Of a stretch of 64,000 bases of DNA, positions 19,700 to 32,502 are shown piece by piece; positions within the stretch are counted from its first letter, which is position 1; each line of letters begins with the position of its first letter. The notes beneath the pieces are model-generated. The model was not told the origin of the DNA and did no database searches. It saw only the letters and a program-made list of their open reading frames with translations. The stretch comes from Sphingosinicella microcystinivorans (lineage in GTDB: Bacteria > Pseudomonadota > Alphaproteobacteria > Sphingomonadales > Sphingomonadaceae). The DNA lies in assembly GCF_027941835.1 (NCBI RefSeq), contig NZ_CP116005.1, positions 434,001 through 498,000 on the forward strand. The letters are read 5' to 3'. Both the position numbers and the translations under genes were made by a program.

Positions 19700-20554
19700 A
19701 TGTCCATGACGCCCTTACCCCTTGATCTCGAACCCGGCCTTTACATCGTGGCGACGCCCATCGGCAACCTGGGCGACATCACGCTGCGCGCCGCCGACGT
19801 GCTGAGGTCCGCCGCCTTAATCGCCGCTGAAGATACGCGCGTGACAGCAAAGCTGCTCGCCCGCATCGGCAGCGACCGCCCGATGGCGCCCTATCACGAC
19901 CATAGTGACGGCCGCGTGCGCGCGCGGCTGCTGGAACGTATGCGAAACGAATCGGTTGCGCTGGTGAGCGACGCGGGCACGCCGCTGATCTCCGATCCCG
20001 GCTTCAAGCTGGTGCGCGAGGCGCGCGCCGAAGGCATCCCGGTGACGACGATTCCGGGACCGTGCGCGGCGATCGCGGCGCTGACGCTCGCCGGGCTGCC
20101 GACCGACCGGTTCCTGTTCGCCGGCTTCCTGCCTGCGAAGGCGAAGGCGGCGGCGGACACGATCACGGAGTTCGCGGGGCTCGACGCGACGCTGGTGTTC
20201 TACGAATCCGGGAATCGCCTCGCGCGGACGCTGGAAGCGCTGCGGGACGGGCTCGGCGACCGGCCCGCCGCCGTGGCGCGCGAGATCACCAAGGCGTTCG
20301 AGGAGACCGCGACGGGCACGCTCGGCAGCCTCGCCGCGCGCTATGCGGACGCGCCGCCCAAGGGCGAGATCGTCATCGTCGTCGGCCCGCCCGAGCCCGC
20401 CGCGCCGCCCGACGCGGGCACGCTCGACGCCGCGCTTGCCGCCGCGATGGCAACGCAGCCGCTGAAATCCGCCGTGGCGGAGGTGAGCGCCGCGCTCGGC
20501 CTGCCCCGCAAGCAGGTCTACGCCCGCGCCCTCGCGCTTCGGGACGAGGCGTGA
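19700..20554 (+). CDS. rsmI: 16S rRNA (cytidine-1402-2'-O)-methyltransferase
   Basis: The product is 284 aa. RsmI methylates the ribose of C1402 in the ribosomal P site using S-adenosylmethionine. It shows the family start LYIVATPIGNLGDITLRA, the EDTRVTAKLL segment, SDAGTPLISDPGF and the tetrapyrrole-methylase fold continuing to GEIVIVVGPPE. An ATG two codons on (19706) is equally possible. It is divergent from the LpoA-like gene with practically no gap. The yraN start overlaps its stop as GTGA. Confidence 0.96.
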   Translation: MSMTPLPLDLEPGLYIVATPIGNLGDITLRAADVLRSAALIAAEDTRVTAKLLARIGSDRPMAPYHDHSDGRVRARLLERMRNESVALVSDAGTPLISDPGFKLVREARAEGIPVTTIPGPCAAIAALTLAGLPTDRFLFAGFLPAKAKAAADTITEFAGLDATLVFYESGNRLARTLEALRDGLGDRPAAVAREITKAFEETATGTLGSLAARYADAPPKGEIVIVVGPPEPAAPPDAGTLDAALAAAMATQPLKSAVAEVSAALGLPRKQVYARALALRDEA

Positions 20555-20910
20555 AGCGGCAGGCCGCCGAACGGCATGGCCGCCGCGCCGAGCGCATCGC
20601 CGCGCTGTGGCTGCGGCTGAAGCTCTACCGCATCCTCGGGGAGCGCGTGCGAACCCCGGCGGGCGAGATCGACATCGTGGCGCGCCGGGGCCGCACGCTC
20701 GCCTTCGTGGAAGTGAAGGCGCGCGACGACGAGACGGATGCTTCCGCCGCGCTCGAACCCGCGCGCCTGCGCCGGGTGGCGCGCGCCGCCAACACGCTGC
20801 TCGGCCGCTACATGGCGGGCTGCGACGGCGCGCGCATCGACGCGCTCGTCATTTCCAGAGGCCGCCTGCCCCGCCACATCGAGGGCGTGGTCGACGGCGA
20901 TTGGGCTTAG
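20551..20910 (+). CDS. YraN/UPF0102 family nuclease-like protein
   Basis: The product is 119 aa from a GTG that overlaps the rsmI stop by 4 bases. The conserved core is RTPAGEIDIVARRGRTLAFVEVKAR, interrupted here as GEIDIVA and FVEVKAR. It is a PD-(D/E)xK-like nuclease signature in which Asp and the ExK pair bind metal. The biological role is unsettled. The rsmI-yraN pairing is widely conserved and supports the start. Confidence 0.9.
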   Translation: MKRQAAERHGRRAERIAALWLRLKLYRILGERVRTPAGEIDIVARRGRTLAFVEVKARDDETDASAALEPARLRRVARAANTLLGRYMAGCDGARIDALVISRGRLPRHIEGVVDGDWA

Positions 20911-20946
20911 CTGCTAGACGGCCCTGCGAATCGAAGGAACGTCCCC

Positions 20947-21894
20947 ATGAGCCTCACCGTCGCCGTCCAGATGGACCCCATCGAGCGCATCAACATCGGG
21001 GGCGATTCGACCTTCGCACTGATGCTGAAGGCGGAGGAGCGCGGCTACACGCTCTACCATTATCTCGCCGACCAGCTTTCGTGGCGGGACGGCCGGGTGA
21101 TCGCGCACGCGCGGCCCGTCTCCGTGCGGGCCGTCGCGGGCGACCACTACACGCTTGGGCCAGCGCGCAACATCGACCTCGGCAGCGACGTGGACGTCGT
21201 GCTGATGCGGCAGGACCCGCCGTTCGACATCGGCTACATCACCGCCACGCACCTCCTCGAGATGCTGGACGGCGAGACGCTGGTGGTGAACAACCCGCGC
21301 GAGGTGCGCAACGCGCCCGAGAAGCTGTTCGTCACGCAGTTCGCCGACCTGATGCCGCCGACGCTGATCACGCGGCGGCTGGAGGAGGTGCTGGCGTTCC
21401 GGCAGAAGCACGGCGCCATCGTCGTGAAGCCGCTGCACGGCAACGCGGGCGCCGCCGTGTTCAAGCTCGGCGAGGACGACGGCAACCTCCCCGCGCTTGT
21501 CGAGCTGTTCTCGAACGTGTGGCGCGAGCCGTTCATGGTGCAGCGCTTCCTGCCCAAGGTGAGCGACGGCGACAAGCGCATCGTGCTCGTCGACGGTGCC
21601 GTGGCGGGCGCGATCAACCGCCTGCCCAAGGCGGGCGAGATCCGCTCCAACCTCGCCGCCGGCGGCAACGCCGCGAAGACCGCGCTGACGGCGCGCGAGG
21701 AGGAAATCTGCGCGCGGCTGGGGCCGGAGCTGAAACGGCGCGGGCTCCTGTTCGTCGGCATCGACGTGATCGACGGGCGCCTCACCGAGATCAACGTCAC
21801 CTCGCCCACCGGCATCGTCGCCATCGACCGTTTCAACGGCACCGACACGGCGGGCATGATCTGGGACGCGATCCTCGGGAGGCTCGGCCGATGA
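20947..21894 (+). CDS. gshB: Glutathione synthetase
   Basis: The product is 315 aa, the typical length. It joins gamma-glutamylcysteine and glycine with ATP to make glutathione, which the glutathione transferase of this window would use. It has the N-terminal VQMDPIERINIGGDSTFALMLKAEERG (substrate site, given here only as an outline), the ATP-grasp segments GAIVVKPLHGNAGAAVF and LFVGIDVIDGRLTEINVTSPTG. A spacer of 36 bases separates it from yraN. The dedA start overlaps its stop (ATGA). Confidence 0.97.
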   Translation: MSLTVAVQMDPIERINIGGDSTFALMLKAEERGYTLYHYLADQLSWRDGRVIAHARPVSVRAVAGDHYTLGPARNIDLGSDVDVVLMRQDPPFDIGYITATHLLEMLDGETLVVNNPREVRNAPEKLFVTQFADLMPPTLITRRLEEVLAFRQKHGAIVVKPLHGNAGAAVFKLGEDDGNLPALVELFSNVWREPFMVQRFLPKVSDGDKRIVLVDGAVAGAINRLPKAGEIRSNLAAGGNAAKTALTAREEEICARLGPELKRRGLLFVGIDVIDGRLTEINVTSPTGIVAIDRFNGTDTAGMIWDAILGRLGR

Positions 21895-22493
21895 TGGGCG
21901 AATGGGTCCGGGAACTGATCGCCGAGAGCGGCTATCTCGGCATCGCCTTCCTGATGTTCCTCGAAACCGTGTTTCCGCCGATCCCGAGCGAGATCATCAT
22001 GTCGTTCGCGGGGCTGGAAGCGGCGCAGGGCGCGTTCAGCCTTATCGGCGCGATCCTCGCGGGCACCACGGGCGCGATGTTCGGCAACATCTTCTGGTAC
22101 CTGCTGGCCAAGCAGATCGGCATCCACCGCTTCGATCCCCTCATCCGCCGCTTCGGCCGCTGGCTGACCGTGAGCCTCGGCGACATCGAGAAGGCGCACA
22201 ACTGGTTCGACCAGCACGGCGCCGCGTTCGTGCTGTTCGGCCGGATGCTGCCGACGGTGCGTTCGCTGGTGTCGGTGCCGGCGGGGCTGATGGAGATGAA
22301 CTTCCGGCAGTTCGTCATCTATTCGACGATCGGCACCGCGGGGTGGACGACGCTGCTCGCCGTCGCAGGCTACCGGCTCGGGCAGGACTATGCCGAGATC
22401 GAAGCCTATATCGGGCCGGTCTCCACCGCCGTGATCGTGGTGTGCGTGGCGGGCTACCTGTGGCGCGTCGTCACGTGGAAGCCGCACGAATAG
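21891..22493 (+). CDS. DedA family membrane protein
   Basis: The 200-aa inner-membrane protein has the DedA pattern: FLETVFPPIPSEIIM (residues 23-37), a re-entrant-loop region GTTGAMFGNIFWYLLAKQIG, and FGRMLPTVRSLVSVPAGLMEM, which carries the conserved Arg. DedA proteins are implicated in undecaprenyl-phosphate or lipid flipping and in membrane homeostasis. The ATG overlaps the gshB stop by 4 bases; a second ATG follows directly. It ends 5 bases before the convergent xerC end. Confidence 0.92.
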   Translation: MMGEWVRELIAESGYLGIAFLMFLETVFPPIPSEIIMSFAGLEAAQGAFSLIGAILAGTTGAMFGNIFWYLLAKQIGIHRFDPLIRRFGRWLTVSLGDIEKAHNWFDQHGAAFVLFGRMLPTVRSLVSVPAGLMEMNFRQFVIYSTIGTAGWTTLLAVAGYRLGQDYAEIEAYIGPVSTAVIVVCVAGYLWRVVTWKPHE

Positions 22494-22498
22494 GCGGT

Positions 22499-23443
22499 TC
22501 AGGCGCGCGGATGCGCGTGCCGGTAGACGTCGAGCAGGCGCGCCGCATCGACCTCCGTATAGACCTGCGTCGAGGACAGGCTGGCGTGGCCGAGCAGCTC
22601 CTGAATCGAGCGCAGGTCCGCGCCGCGCGCCAGCAGATGCGTCGCGAAGCTGTGGCGGAGCGCGTGCGGCGTCGCCGACGGCGGCAGGCCGAGCGCGGCG
22701 CGCGCGGCGCGCATCGCGGCGCGGATCATCCCGGCCGAGAGCGGGCCGCCCTTCGCGCCGCGGAACAGCGGCGTGCCGGGCGCGGGCGTGAACGGCGCAA
22801 GCGCGAGATAGGCCCCGATCGCCTCGCGCACCTTCGGCAGCACCGGCACGACGCGCGTCTTGCCGCGCTTGCCGGTGACGGTGATCGCCGCGCCGATGGG
22901 GAGCACGTCGCCGGTGAGCGACAGCGCCTCGGCGATGCGAAGCCCCGAGCCGTAGAGCAGCAGCAGCACCGCCGTGTCGCGCGCGCCGATCCACGGCTCG
23001 CGCGCGCCGTCCGCCGCCGTATCGGCGACGCCGGCCGCGTCGGCGGGCGCGAGCGGACGCGGCACGCGCTTCCTGAGGCGGGGCGAGGCGAGGCCCGCGA
23101 TCGCCTTGCAGTCGATGCCGCGATGCTTTCGCGCCCAGCGGAAGAAGCTCCTGAGCGCCGCGACCTCGCGCGCGACGGAGACGTTGGCGAGACCGTCGGC
23201 ACGGCGGTGCGCAAGATAGGCGCGGAGGTCGGCGAGGCCGAGCGCGGCGAGCGCGGCGTCGCTCACCGTTGCGCCGAGATGACCGCCGAGGAAGTGCACG
23301 AAGCCGTTGAGGCTCGTCTGATAGGCGCGCAGCGTGTGCGCGGAGCGGCGCTCGGCGGCCTCGAGGTGGCCGAGCCATTCCGCGACGCGGGCGTGCGCGG
23401 GCTGGTTCAGCGCCGGAAAATCTAGGGCTCGATCTGCATCCAC
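22499..23443 (-). CDS. xerC: Tyrosine recombinase XerC
   Basis: The product is 314 aa. It resolves chromosome dimers at dif with XerD during division. An N-terminal core-binding SAM-like domain (about 15-100) is followed by the catalytic domain. That domain has Arg in SGLRIAEALSL, Lys in TGKRGKTR, HxxR in HALRHSFATH, His in GHASLSSTQ and the nucleophile Tyr in TQVYTEV. I use a GTG at 23443, which overlaps the DUF484 gene by 22 bases, because no ATG lies in a sensible place. The DUF484-xerC pairing is conserved in proteobacteria. Confidence 0.94.
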   Translation of the reverse strand: MDADRALDFPALNQPAHARVAEWLGHLEAAERRSAHTLRAYQTSLNGFVHFLGGHLGATVSDAALAALGLADLRAYLAHRRADGLANVSVAREVAALRSFFRWARKHRGIDCKAIAGLASPRLRKRVPRPLAPADAAGVADTAADGAREPWIGARDTAVLLLLYGSGLRIAEALSLTGDVLPIGAAITVTGKRGKTRVVPVLPKVREAIGAYLALAPFTPAPGTPLFRGAKGGPLSAGMIRAAMRAARAALGLPPSATPHALRHSFATHLLARGADLRSIQELLGHASLSSTQVYTEVDAARLLDVYRHAHPRA

Positions 23444-23985
23444 CGCGCGATCATGCGCGAAACCACGTCGCCGAGGAAGGCGAGAAGCTCGCTGCCGTGA
23501 TAGTCGCCGAAATTGTGCGGCTCGCGCGCGCCGAGCGCGATGATGCCGGTGGGCGCGGGCGGCGTCGGCCGCAGGGCGATGAGCGCCTCCGAGCGGATGA
23601 GCGGCGCGGCCGGGCCGAACACCGGCGAGCCGTGCTTGACGCTGCGCGCCTGCCCCACGGGAAGCAGGTGGCACCACAGCTCGACCTGCTCGGGATCAAT
23701 GAACTGCACGCCGCTGGCGCTGGCGCGGATGCCCTGCCCGCGCGTCATCAGGCCGAGGCCGACGGCGTCGATGCGCAATATGTCCACCCAGTCCTGCGTC
23801 ACCACGTGGATCAGGTGCTCGAAGTCCCGCGCGTCCATCGCGGCGAGCGCGGCGGCGTGGATCTGCTGCACGGCGCCCGCGTGTCCGCGCGCATAGGCGA
23901 GCAGGTCGCTGTTCGCCTCGCCGAGCGCGGCGACGCGGGTGCGCAGGCGAAGCAGGGCTTCGGACTGGAAATCGAGCACGGCCAT
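23422..23985 (-). CDS. DUF484 family GAF-like protein
   Basis: The product is 187 aa. A short N-terminal helix (LDFQSEALLRLRTRVAAL) precedes a GAF-like domain, the DUF484 layout. It is encoded directly before xerC, as in many proteobacteria, and overlaps it. No molecular role is established for the family. Its start is clean, with the ATG at 23985 followed by AVLDFQ. Confidence 0.88.
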   Translation of the reverse strand: MAVLDFQSEALLRLRTRVAALGEANSDLLAYARGHAGAVQQIHAAALAAMDARDFEHLIHVVTQDWVDILRIDAVGLGLMTRGQGIRASASGVQFIDPEQVELWCHLLPVGQARSVKHGSPVFGPAAPLIRSEALIALRPTPPAPTGIIALGAREPHNFGDYHGSELLAFLGDVVSRMIARWMQIEP

Positions 23986-24042
23986 GACGGCAAGCCTAAG
24001 GCCGCCATGGTTAAGGGAAGCTAACCGTGCCGAAAGACCGGC

Positions 24043-24696
24043 CTAGAGAATCGACTGGCCGGTCTTTTCCCAGTCGGCGAGGAAGCCGGCGATGCCCTTT
24101 TCGGTGAGCACGTGGTTGAAGAGCGCGCGGATCACGGCCGGGGGCGCCGTCATCACGTCCGCGCCGATCTTGGCCGATTCGAGCACGTGGATCGGGTGGC
24201 GGACGCTGGCGACGAGGATCTCGGTGGCGAAGTCGTAGTTGTCGTAGATGAGGCGGATGTCGCCGATGAGCTGCATCCCGTCGAAGCCGTTGTCGTCGTG
24301 GCGGCCGACGAACGGCGAGATGAAGGTCGCCCCCGCCTTCGCCGCGAGCAGCGCCTGATTCGCCGAGAAGCACAGCGTGACGTTGACCATCGTGCCGTCG
24401 CTGGTGAGCGCCTTGCAGGTCTTGAGGCCGTCGATGGTGAGCGGCACCTTGATCGCGATGTTGTCGGCGATCTTCCGGAGGACCTCGGCCTCCTTCATCA
24501 TCGTCTCGTGATCGAGCGCGACCACTTCGGCGGAGACGGGACCTTCGACGATCTTGCAGATTTCCGTGACGACCTCGACGAAGCCGCGGCCGGACTTGTG
24601 GATCAGCGACGGGTTCGTCGTCACGCCGTCGAGGAGTCCGGTGGCGGCGAGGTCGGCGATTTCCTTTGTGTCGGCGGTGTCGACGAAGAACTTCAT
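24043..24696 (-). CDS. fsa: Fructose-6-phosphate aldolase/transaldolase-like
   Basis: The product is 217 aa, the short-transaldolase length. The start [13 protein letters not shown] and the motifs [17 protein letters not shown] (Schiff-base Lys) and [10 protein letters not shown] are those of the TalC/FSA subfamily. The enzyme either transfers dihydroxyacetone in the pentose phosphate pathway or cleaves fructose-6-phosphate; sequence alone does not decide. It is divergent from priA, an arrangement frequent in alphaproteobacteria. An upstream in-frame ATG at 24759 adds residues the family lacks. Confidence 0.93.
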   Translation of the reverse strand: MKFFVDTADTKEIADLAATGLLDGVTTNPSLIHKSGRGFVEVVTEICKIVEGPVSAEVVALDHETMMKEAEVLRKIADNIAIKVPLTIDGLKTCKALTSDGTMVNVTLCFSANQALLAAKAGATFISPFVGRHDDNGFDGMQLIGDIRLIYDNYDFATEILVASVRHPIHVLESAKIGADVMTAPPAVIRALFNHVLTEKGIAGFLADWEKTGQSIL

Positions 24697-24803
24697 GGCG
24701 AGGGCTTTCGAAAGAGGCGTTTGCACTGCCCTTAGCCACCCGAATCGCACGGCGTCCATAGCGCGGCTTTGCCATCGCCGCGCAGGCCTTACATAAGGGC
24801 GCG

Positions 24804-26987
24804 ATGCCTGCCCCCCGCCCCGTTTCCCGTCTGCGTGTCCTCACCCGCAACGCCGCGCTCGGCCCGCTCGATTACCGGGCGCCCGCAGAGGCCGTGCCGG
24901 TGGGGAGCGTGGTGCGCGTGCCGCTGGGGCCGCGCGAGCTGCACGGCGTGGTGTGGGAGGCTGAACGGCTGCCGACGATGGAAGTGGCGGACGCGAAGCT
25001 GCGGCCGATCCTGGGCGTGGCGCCGGTGCCGCCGATCCCGGCGGGCGTGCGGCGGCTCGTCGAGTGGGTGGCGGCCTACTACCTCGTGCCGCCCGCCGCC
25101 GTGCTGCGGATGGTGCTTTCCGTCTCCGCGGCGCTCGACGGCGCGCGCACCGTCACCGAATATCGCGTTTCGGGCATTCTTCCCGAGCGGATGACGGAGA
25201 AGCGCGAGGCGGCGCTCTCGACGCTCGGCGACGCGCAGGGGCTGGTGCGCGAGCTTGCCGAATGGTCGGGCGTGTCGGACGCGGTGATTCGCGGGCTGAT
25301 CTCGGCGGGGGCGATCGAGCCGGTGACGGTGTCGGTGGACCGAACCCCGCCGCTGCCCGACCCCGGTTTCGGCCCGCCCGTGCTGGAAGCGGAACAGGAG
25401 GCTGCGGCTGCGGCGCTGATCGCGGCGGTGAAGGCGCGGGATTTCGCGCCGTTCCTGCTCGACGGCGTGACCGGTTCGGGCAAGACCGAGACCTATCTGG
25501 AGGCGGTCGCGGCGGCGCTGGAGACAGGCGGTCAGGCGCTGGTGCTGCTCCCCGAGATCGCGCTCACCGAGCCGTTCCTGCGGCGGTTCGAGGCGCGCTT
25601 CGGCTGCAAGCCGGTGCAGTGGCACAGTGACCTCAGGTCCTCCGAGCGCCGCACGGCGTGGCGCGCGGCGGCGAGCGGCGCGGCGAAGGTGGTGGTGGGC
25701 GCGCGCTCGGCGCTGTTCCTCCCCTACCCCGACCTCCGCCTGATCGTGGTGGACGAGGCGCACGAGACGAGCTTCAAGCAGGAGGATGGCGTTCCCTATC
25801 ACGCGCGCGACGTCGCAGTGATGCGCGCGCAGATCGAGGACATCCCCATCGTGCTCGCCACCGCGACGCCCGCCATCGAGACGCTGGCGCAGGTGCAGCG
25901 CGGCCGCTACCGCCACCTCGAACTCCCGAGCCGCTTCGGCGGCGCGCAGATGCCCGGGATCGAGGCCATCGACCTGCGCGTCACGCCGCCCGAGCACGGC
26001 CGCTGGCTGGCGCCGCCGCTGGTGGAAGCGATGAAGGCGACGCTGGCGCGCGGCGAGCAGTCGCTGCTGTTCCTCAACCGCCGCGGCTATGCGCCGCTGA
26101 CGCTCTGCCGCCATTGCGGCACGCGCATCGAGTGCCCCAATTGCACGGCGTGGATGGTCGAGCACCGGCTGGTGAAGCGCCTGCAATGCCACCACTGCGG
26201 GCTCGTCGAGGCCGTGCCGGAAGCCTGCCCCGAATGCGGCGAGGCGCACAGCCTCGTCGCCTGCGGGCCGGGTGTGGAGCGAATCGCCGAGGAGGTCTCG
26301 GCGCTGTTCCCGGACGCGAACGTCGCGCTCGTCACCTCGGACACGATCCACTCGCCCGCGCAGGCGAAGGCGCTGGTGGACAGCGCGCTCGCGGGCGAGA
26401 TCGACATCTTCATCGGCACACAGCTCATCACCAAGGGCTACCACTTCCCCGAGCTGACGCTGGTCGGCGTCGTCGATGCGGACCTTGCGCTCAAGGGCGG
26501 CGACCTCCGCGCGGGCGAGCGCAGCTTCCAGCAGATCAGCCAGGTGGCGGGCCGCGCGGGGCGCGGGGAGAAGCCGGGGCACGTCTATATCCAGACGCAC
26601 CAGCCCGAGGCGCCGGTGCTCGCCGCGCTCGTGGCGGGCGACGCGCCGGGCTTCTACGCGGCCGAGACGGAGGCCCGCCGCGCCGCCGCCATGCCGCCGT
26701 TCGGGCGGCTCGCCGCGATCATCGTTTCGGGGCCTGACGAGCGGGAGGTCGCGGACACGGCGCGCGCCATCGGCCGCGCCGCACCGACGGGCATAGACGG
26801 CCTCACCATCCTCGGCCCCGCACCCGCGCCGCTCTCGCTGCTGCGCGGGCGCTTCCGGCACCGGCTGCTCGTCCACGCCGCGCGGCGCGCGGACGTGCAG
26901 GGGCTGATCGCGGACTGGCTGGGGAGCGTCGAGGTGCCCCGGAACGTGCGCGTCGCGGTCGATATAGACCCCTACAGCTTCGTGTGA
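24804..26987 (+). CDS. priA: Primosomal protein N' (PriA helicase)
   Basis: The product is 727 aa. PriA recognises stalled forks and reloads the replisome. An N-terminal DNA 3'-end-binding domain is followed by the helicase with Walker [10 protein letters not shown] (near residue 225) and DEAHE (near 318). A zinc region with the pairs CRHC, CPNC, CHHC and CPEC lies near 435-475, before the C-terminal helicase lobe and the priA C-terminal domain. The ATG follows a 107-base divergent gap shared with fsa. Confidence 0.96.
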   Translation: MPAPRPVSRLRVLTRNAALGPLDYRAPAEAVPVGSVVRVPLGPRELHGVVWEAERLPTMEVADAKLRPILGVAPVPPIPAGVRRLVEWVAAYYLVPPAAVLRMVLSVSAALDGARTVTEYRVSGILPERMTEKREAALSTLGDAQGLVRELAEWSGVSDAVIRGLISAGAIEPVTVSVDRTPPLPDPGFGPPVLEAEQEAAAAALIAAVKARDFAPFLLDGVTGSGKTETYLEAVAAALETGGQALVLLPEIALTEPFLRRFEARFGCKPVQWHSDLRSSERRTAWRAAASGAAKVVVGARSALFLPYPDLRLIVVDEAHETSFKQEDGVPYHARDVAVMRAQIEDIPIVLATATPAIETLAQVQRGRYRHLELPSRFGGAQMPGIEAIDLRVTPPEHGRWLAPPLVEAMKATLARGEQSLLFLNRRGYAPLTLCRHCGTRIECPNCTAWMVEHRLVKRLQCHHCGLVEAVPEACPECGEAHSLVACGPGVERIAEEVSALFPDANVALVTSDTIHSPAQAKALVDSALAGEIDIFIGTQLITKGYHFPELTLVGVVDADLALKGGDLRAGERSFQQISQVAGRAGRGEKPGHVYIQTHQPEAPVLAALVAGDAPGFYAAETEARRAAAMPPFGRLAAIIVSGPDEREVADTARAIGRAAPTGIDGLTILGPAPAPLSLLRGRFRHRLLVHAARRADVQGLIADWLGSVEVPRNVRVAVDIDPYSFV

Positions 26988-27002
26988 CGCCCTCTATATA
27001 GG

Positions 27003-27422
27003 GTGATGACGCATGACGGGACGAAGGCGATGAAAAGCAAGCTGACCGACACCGAATGGCAGGCGCGGCTGACCCCCGAGCAGTACCGCGTGCTGCGCGA
27101 GGCGGGCACGGAGCGGCCGTGGTCGAGCCCGCTCAACGCCGAGAAGCGCGAAGGTGAATTCGTCTGCGCGGGCTGCGGCGCCGTGCTCTACCGCTCCGCC
27201 GACAAGTTCGACAGCGGCTGCGGCTGGCCGAGCTTCACGCGCGCGGCGGGCGAGATCATCGAGCGCCCCGACCACAGCCACGGCATGATCCGCACCGAGC
27301 TGCTGTGCGGACACTGCGGCGGGCACCTCGGCCACGTGTTCGACGACGGTCCCCTCCCTACCGGCAAGCGCCACTGCATCAACGGCGTGTCGCTGGCGTT
27401 CACGCCGGAGGGGGAAACCTGA
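27003..27422 (+). CDS. msrB: Peptide-methionine (R)-S-oxide reductase MsrB
   Basis: The product is 139 aa, or 130 aa from the in-frame ATG at 27030, which better matches relatives. MsrB repairs R-methionine sulfoxide in proteins. The zinc site is formed by CAGC and CGHC, the substrate loop is SGCGWPSF, and the catalytic Cys is in RHCINGVSL. The Cys in SGCGW is the likely resolving residue. It starts 15 bases after priA and may share its transcript. Confidence 0.95.
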   Translation: MMTHDGTKAMKSKLTDTEWQARLTPEQYRVLREAGTERPWSSPLNAEKREGEFVCAGCGAVLYRSADKFDSGCGWPSFTRAAGEIIERPDHSHGMIRTELLCGHCGGHLGHVFDDGPLPTGKRHCINGVSLAFTPEGET

Positions 27423-27449
27423 AAACCGCCTGACAGAGGGACGCACGCC

Positions 27450-27803
27450 TCAATACCGCACGCCCTCGGCGGCAACGGGGCACCATTTCTCGTCGTATTC
27501 GCCGCGCTTCCGGGCGGCGTCGCACTTGCGGCGGGCCTTGCCGACGCGCTCCTCCTGCTTCCTGATCTCGCGGCCGCGCTTCTCGTCGGCCTCCGACTGG
27601 CTGGTGGTGACGGCATCGACGCCGGCGCTCGCCGCCTTCACGGGCAGCGTCACCACGTCGACCGCCGTGCGCGCGATGCACGCCGGGAGCAGCAGCCCGA
27701 AGGACAGCAGGGCGAGCGGCAGGAGAAATCGGGCGGGCGCAGATCGAATGGTACGCAAGGCGGCAACCCTCCGGCGGAAGACACGCCCCACTCTTACCCC
27801 CAT
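27450..27803 (-). CDS. Small lipoprotein of unknown function
   Basis: The product is 117 aa. A basic N-terminus and hydrophobic segment lead to a lipobox LLLPAC near residue 42. After acylation the mature protein would be about 75 aa, with a helical, highly charged middle and two more cysteines in KCDAARKRGEYDEKWC. The start at 27803 is chosen because upstream codons are low-complexity; a shorter start nearer the hydrophobic segment is possible. Similar small lipoproteins occur in sphingomonads. I assign no function. Confidence 0.6.
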   Translation of the reverse strand: MGVRVGRVFRRRVAALRTIRSAPARFLLPLALLSFGLLLPACIARTAVDVVTLPVKAASAGVDAVTTSQSEADEKRGREIRKQEERVGKARRKCDAARKRGEYDEKWCPVAAEGVRY

Positions 27804-28029
27804 CCCGATGAACAATCGCCGACGCGCGGCGCTTTTTCGGCGCGCGATGCGGGCATTTCGTCGCGCGCCCGGCGGGCTGCGTTTTCCGCCTCGTGCTGCC
27901 TTGCAACATGAAGGGGTGCGTGCTAGTCGGCGCCCGCCGGTGTGAAGGGGGTGCTTTCGCGCGCCCTTTTCGTTTATGCGCAGGCAATTCGACATCCGGG
28001 CTTACACCGAACGAGACCCAAGAGGACGC
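27804..28029 (+). promoter_or_regulatory. Leader region of the atp operon
   Basis: This 226-base gap must hold the atpHAGDC promoter. The best candidate I see is TTGCAA at 27901 with TAGTCG 17 bases later, a weak sigma-70 match. No hairpin or riboswitch is evident. Confidence 0.3.
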
Positions 28030-28593
28030 GTGGATACAGGCGGCAATACAGGAAGCAGGGCGCACGGGCTTTCGGGGCGTTACGCCACCGCGCTGTTCGA
28101 CCTCGCCCGTGACGGCAAGGCCATCGAGGCCGTCGAGACGAGCCTTGCGGCGGTGCGCGCCGCGCTCACCGAATCGGGCGATTTCCGGGCGCTGACGCAG
28201 TCGCCGCGCGTCGGCCGCGACGAGGCCGCGAAGGCCGTCGCCGCCGTCGCCAAGGCGCTGAAGCTCGACCCGCTGACCGCGAAGTTCCTCGGCGTGCTCG
28301 CCGGGAACCGCCGCCTCGGCGCGCTTCCCGCGATCATCCGCGACTACAACGGCCTTGCCGCCGCCCACCGGGGCGAAGTCACCGCAGAGGTCACGTCGGC
28401 CCACGCGCTGACGGCGAAGCAGCAGGACGCGCTGAGGGCGAAGCTCAAGACCGGCCTCGGCCGCGACGTGGCGCTCGACGTCAATGTCGACCCCGCCATC
28501 CTCGGCGGCCTCGTCGTCAAGGTCGGCAGCCGCATGATCGACAGTTCAATCCGTACCAAGCTTGGCGCGATGGCGCAGGCGATGAAAGGCTAA
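28030..28593 (+). CDS. atpH: ATP synthase F1 subunit delta
   Basis: The product is 187 aa from a GTG at 28030, preceded by AGAGGA. The delta subunit links the alpha3-beta3 head to the peripheral stalk. [13 protein letters not shown] at the start and [20 protein letters not shown] at the end are family hallmarks. An ATG 18 codons earlier gives a longer N-terminus without homologous character. The operon here is F1 only, with no Fo genes adjacent, as is usual in alphaproteobacteria. Confidence 0.94.
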   Translation: MDTGGNTGSRAHGLSGRYATALFDLARDGKAIEAVETSLAAVRAALTESGDFRALTQSPRVGRDEAAKAVAAVAKALKLDPLTAKFLGVLAGNRRLGALPAIIRDYNGLAAAHRGEVTAEVTSAHALTAKQQDALRAKLKTGLGRDVALDVNVDPAILGGLVVKVGSRMIDSSIRTKLGAMAQAMKG

Positions 28594-30129
<1,536 letters not shown>

Positions 30130-30141
30130 GGCCGACACTGG

Positions 30142-31026
30142 ATGGCAAGCCTCAAATCCCTCAAGCTCCGGATCGCCTCGGTCAAATCGACCCAGAAGAT
30201 CACGAAGGCGATGAAGATGGTGGCCGCCGCCAAGCTGCGGCGCGCGCAGGAAGCCGCCGAGGCGGGCCGTCCCTACGCAAGCCGGATCGAGGCGGTCGTC
30301 GCCTCGCTCGGCGCACGCGTCACGCCGGGGCCGCAGACCTCGAAGATGCTGACCGGCACGGGTAGGCAAGAAACCTATCTCCTCGTCGTCTGCACGTCGG
30401 ACCGCGGCCTTGCCGGTGCGTTCAACGCGAACATCGTGAAGGCGGCGCGCCAGCGCGCGCAGGCGCTGGTCGATGCGGGCAAGACGGTGAAGTTCTACCT
30501 CGTCGGCAAGAAGGGCGGCGCGGTCATCCGCCGCCTGTTCCCCGGCACGATCATCGCCTCCACCGAGTTCGCGGGCGTCAAGCAGATCGGTTTCGAGCAC
30601 GCCGCGCCGATCGCCGACGACATCGCCGCGCGCTATGAGGCGGGCGAGTTCGACGTCGCCTACCTCTACTACGCGAAGTTCCAGTCGGCGCTGGTGCAGG
30701 AGCCGACCGAGCAGCAGGTCCTCCCCGTTCCGGTCGAGACCGGCGGCGGCGAGGCGGCGGCGGGGGCTTCGGGCGCTGTCGAGTACGAGCCGGACGAGGA
30801 GGCGATCCTCGCCGACCTGCTGCCGCGCAACCTCTCGGTCCAGCTCTTCCGCGCGCTGCTGGAAAACGCCGCGTCGGAGCAGGGCAGCCGCATGACCGCG
30901 ATGGACAACGCCACGCGCAACGCCGGCGACATGATCAACCGCCTGTCGATCCAGTACAACCGGCAGCGCCAGGCGGCGATCACCACCGAACTCGTCGAGA
31001 TCATTTCGGGCGCCGAGGCGCTCTAG
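30142..31026 (+). CDS. atpG: ATP synthase F1 subunit gamma
   Basis: The product is 294 aa. Gamma is the rotating central shaft. N-terminal SLKSLKLRIASVKSTQKITKAMKMV (shown only in outline) and the C-terminal MTAMDNATRNAGDMI with a long terminal helix are conserved. A Gly/Ala-rich insert around residues 200-215 (GGGEAAAGASG) is unusual but tolerated in alphaproteobacteria. The spacing to atpA is 12 bases. Confidence 0.98.
   Translation: MASLKSLKLRIASVKSTQKITKAMKMVAAAKLRRAQEAAEAGRPYASRIEAVVASLGARVTPGPQTSKMLTGTGRQETYLLVVCTSDRGLAGAFNANIVKAARQRAQALVDAGKTVKFYLVGKKGGAVIRRLFPGTIIASTEFAGVKQIGFEHAAPIADDIAARYEAGEFDVAYLYYAKFQSALVQEPTEQQVLPVPVETGGGEAAAGASGAVEYEPDEEAILADLLPRNLSVQLFRALLENAASEQGSRMTAMDNATRNAGDMINRLSIQYNRQRQAAITTELVEIISGAEAL

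Positions 31027-32502
<1,476 letters not shown>

Noticed and set aside
26988-27002. CCCT/AGGG inverted repeat before msrB as a terminator of priA
   Set aside because: The stem is only 4 bp, no T tract follows and it lies at the msrB ribosome site.
27436-27446. GAGGGACGCAC matching the tip of the 28-bp repeat at 18314-18398
   Set aside because: Eleven bases without a second arm may be chance in GC-rich DNA or a decayed remnant. The evidence is too weak.
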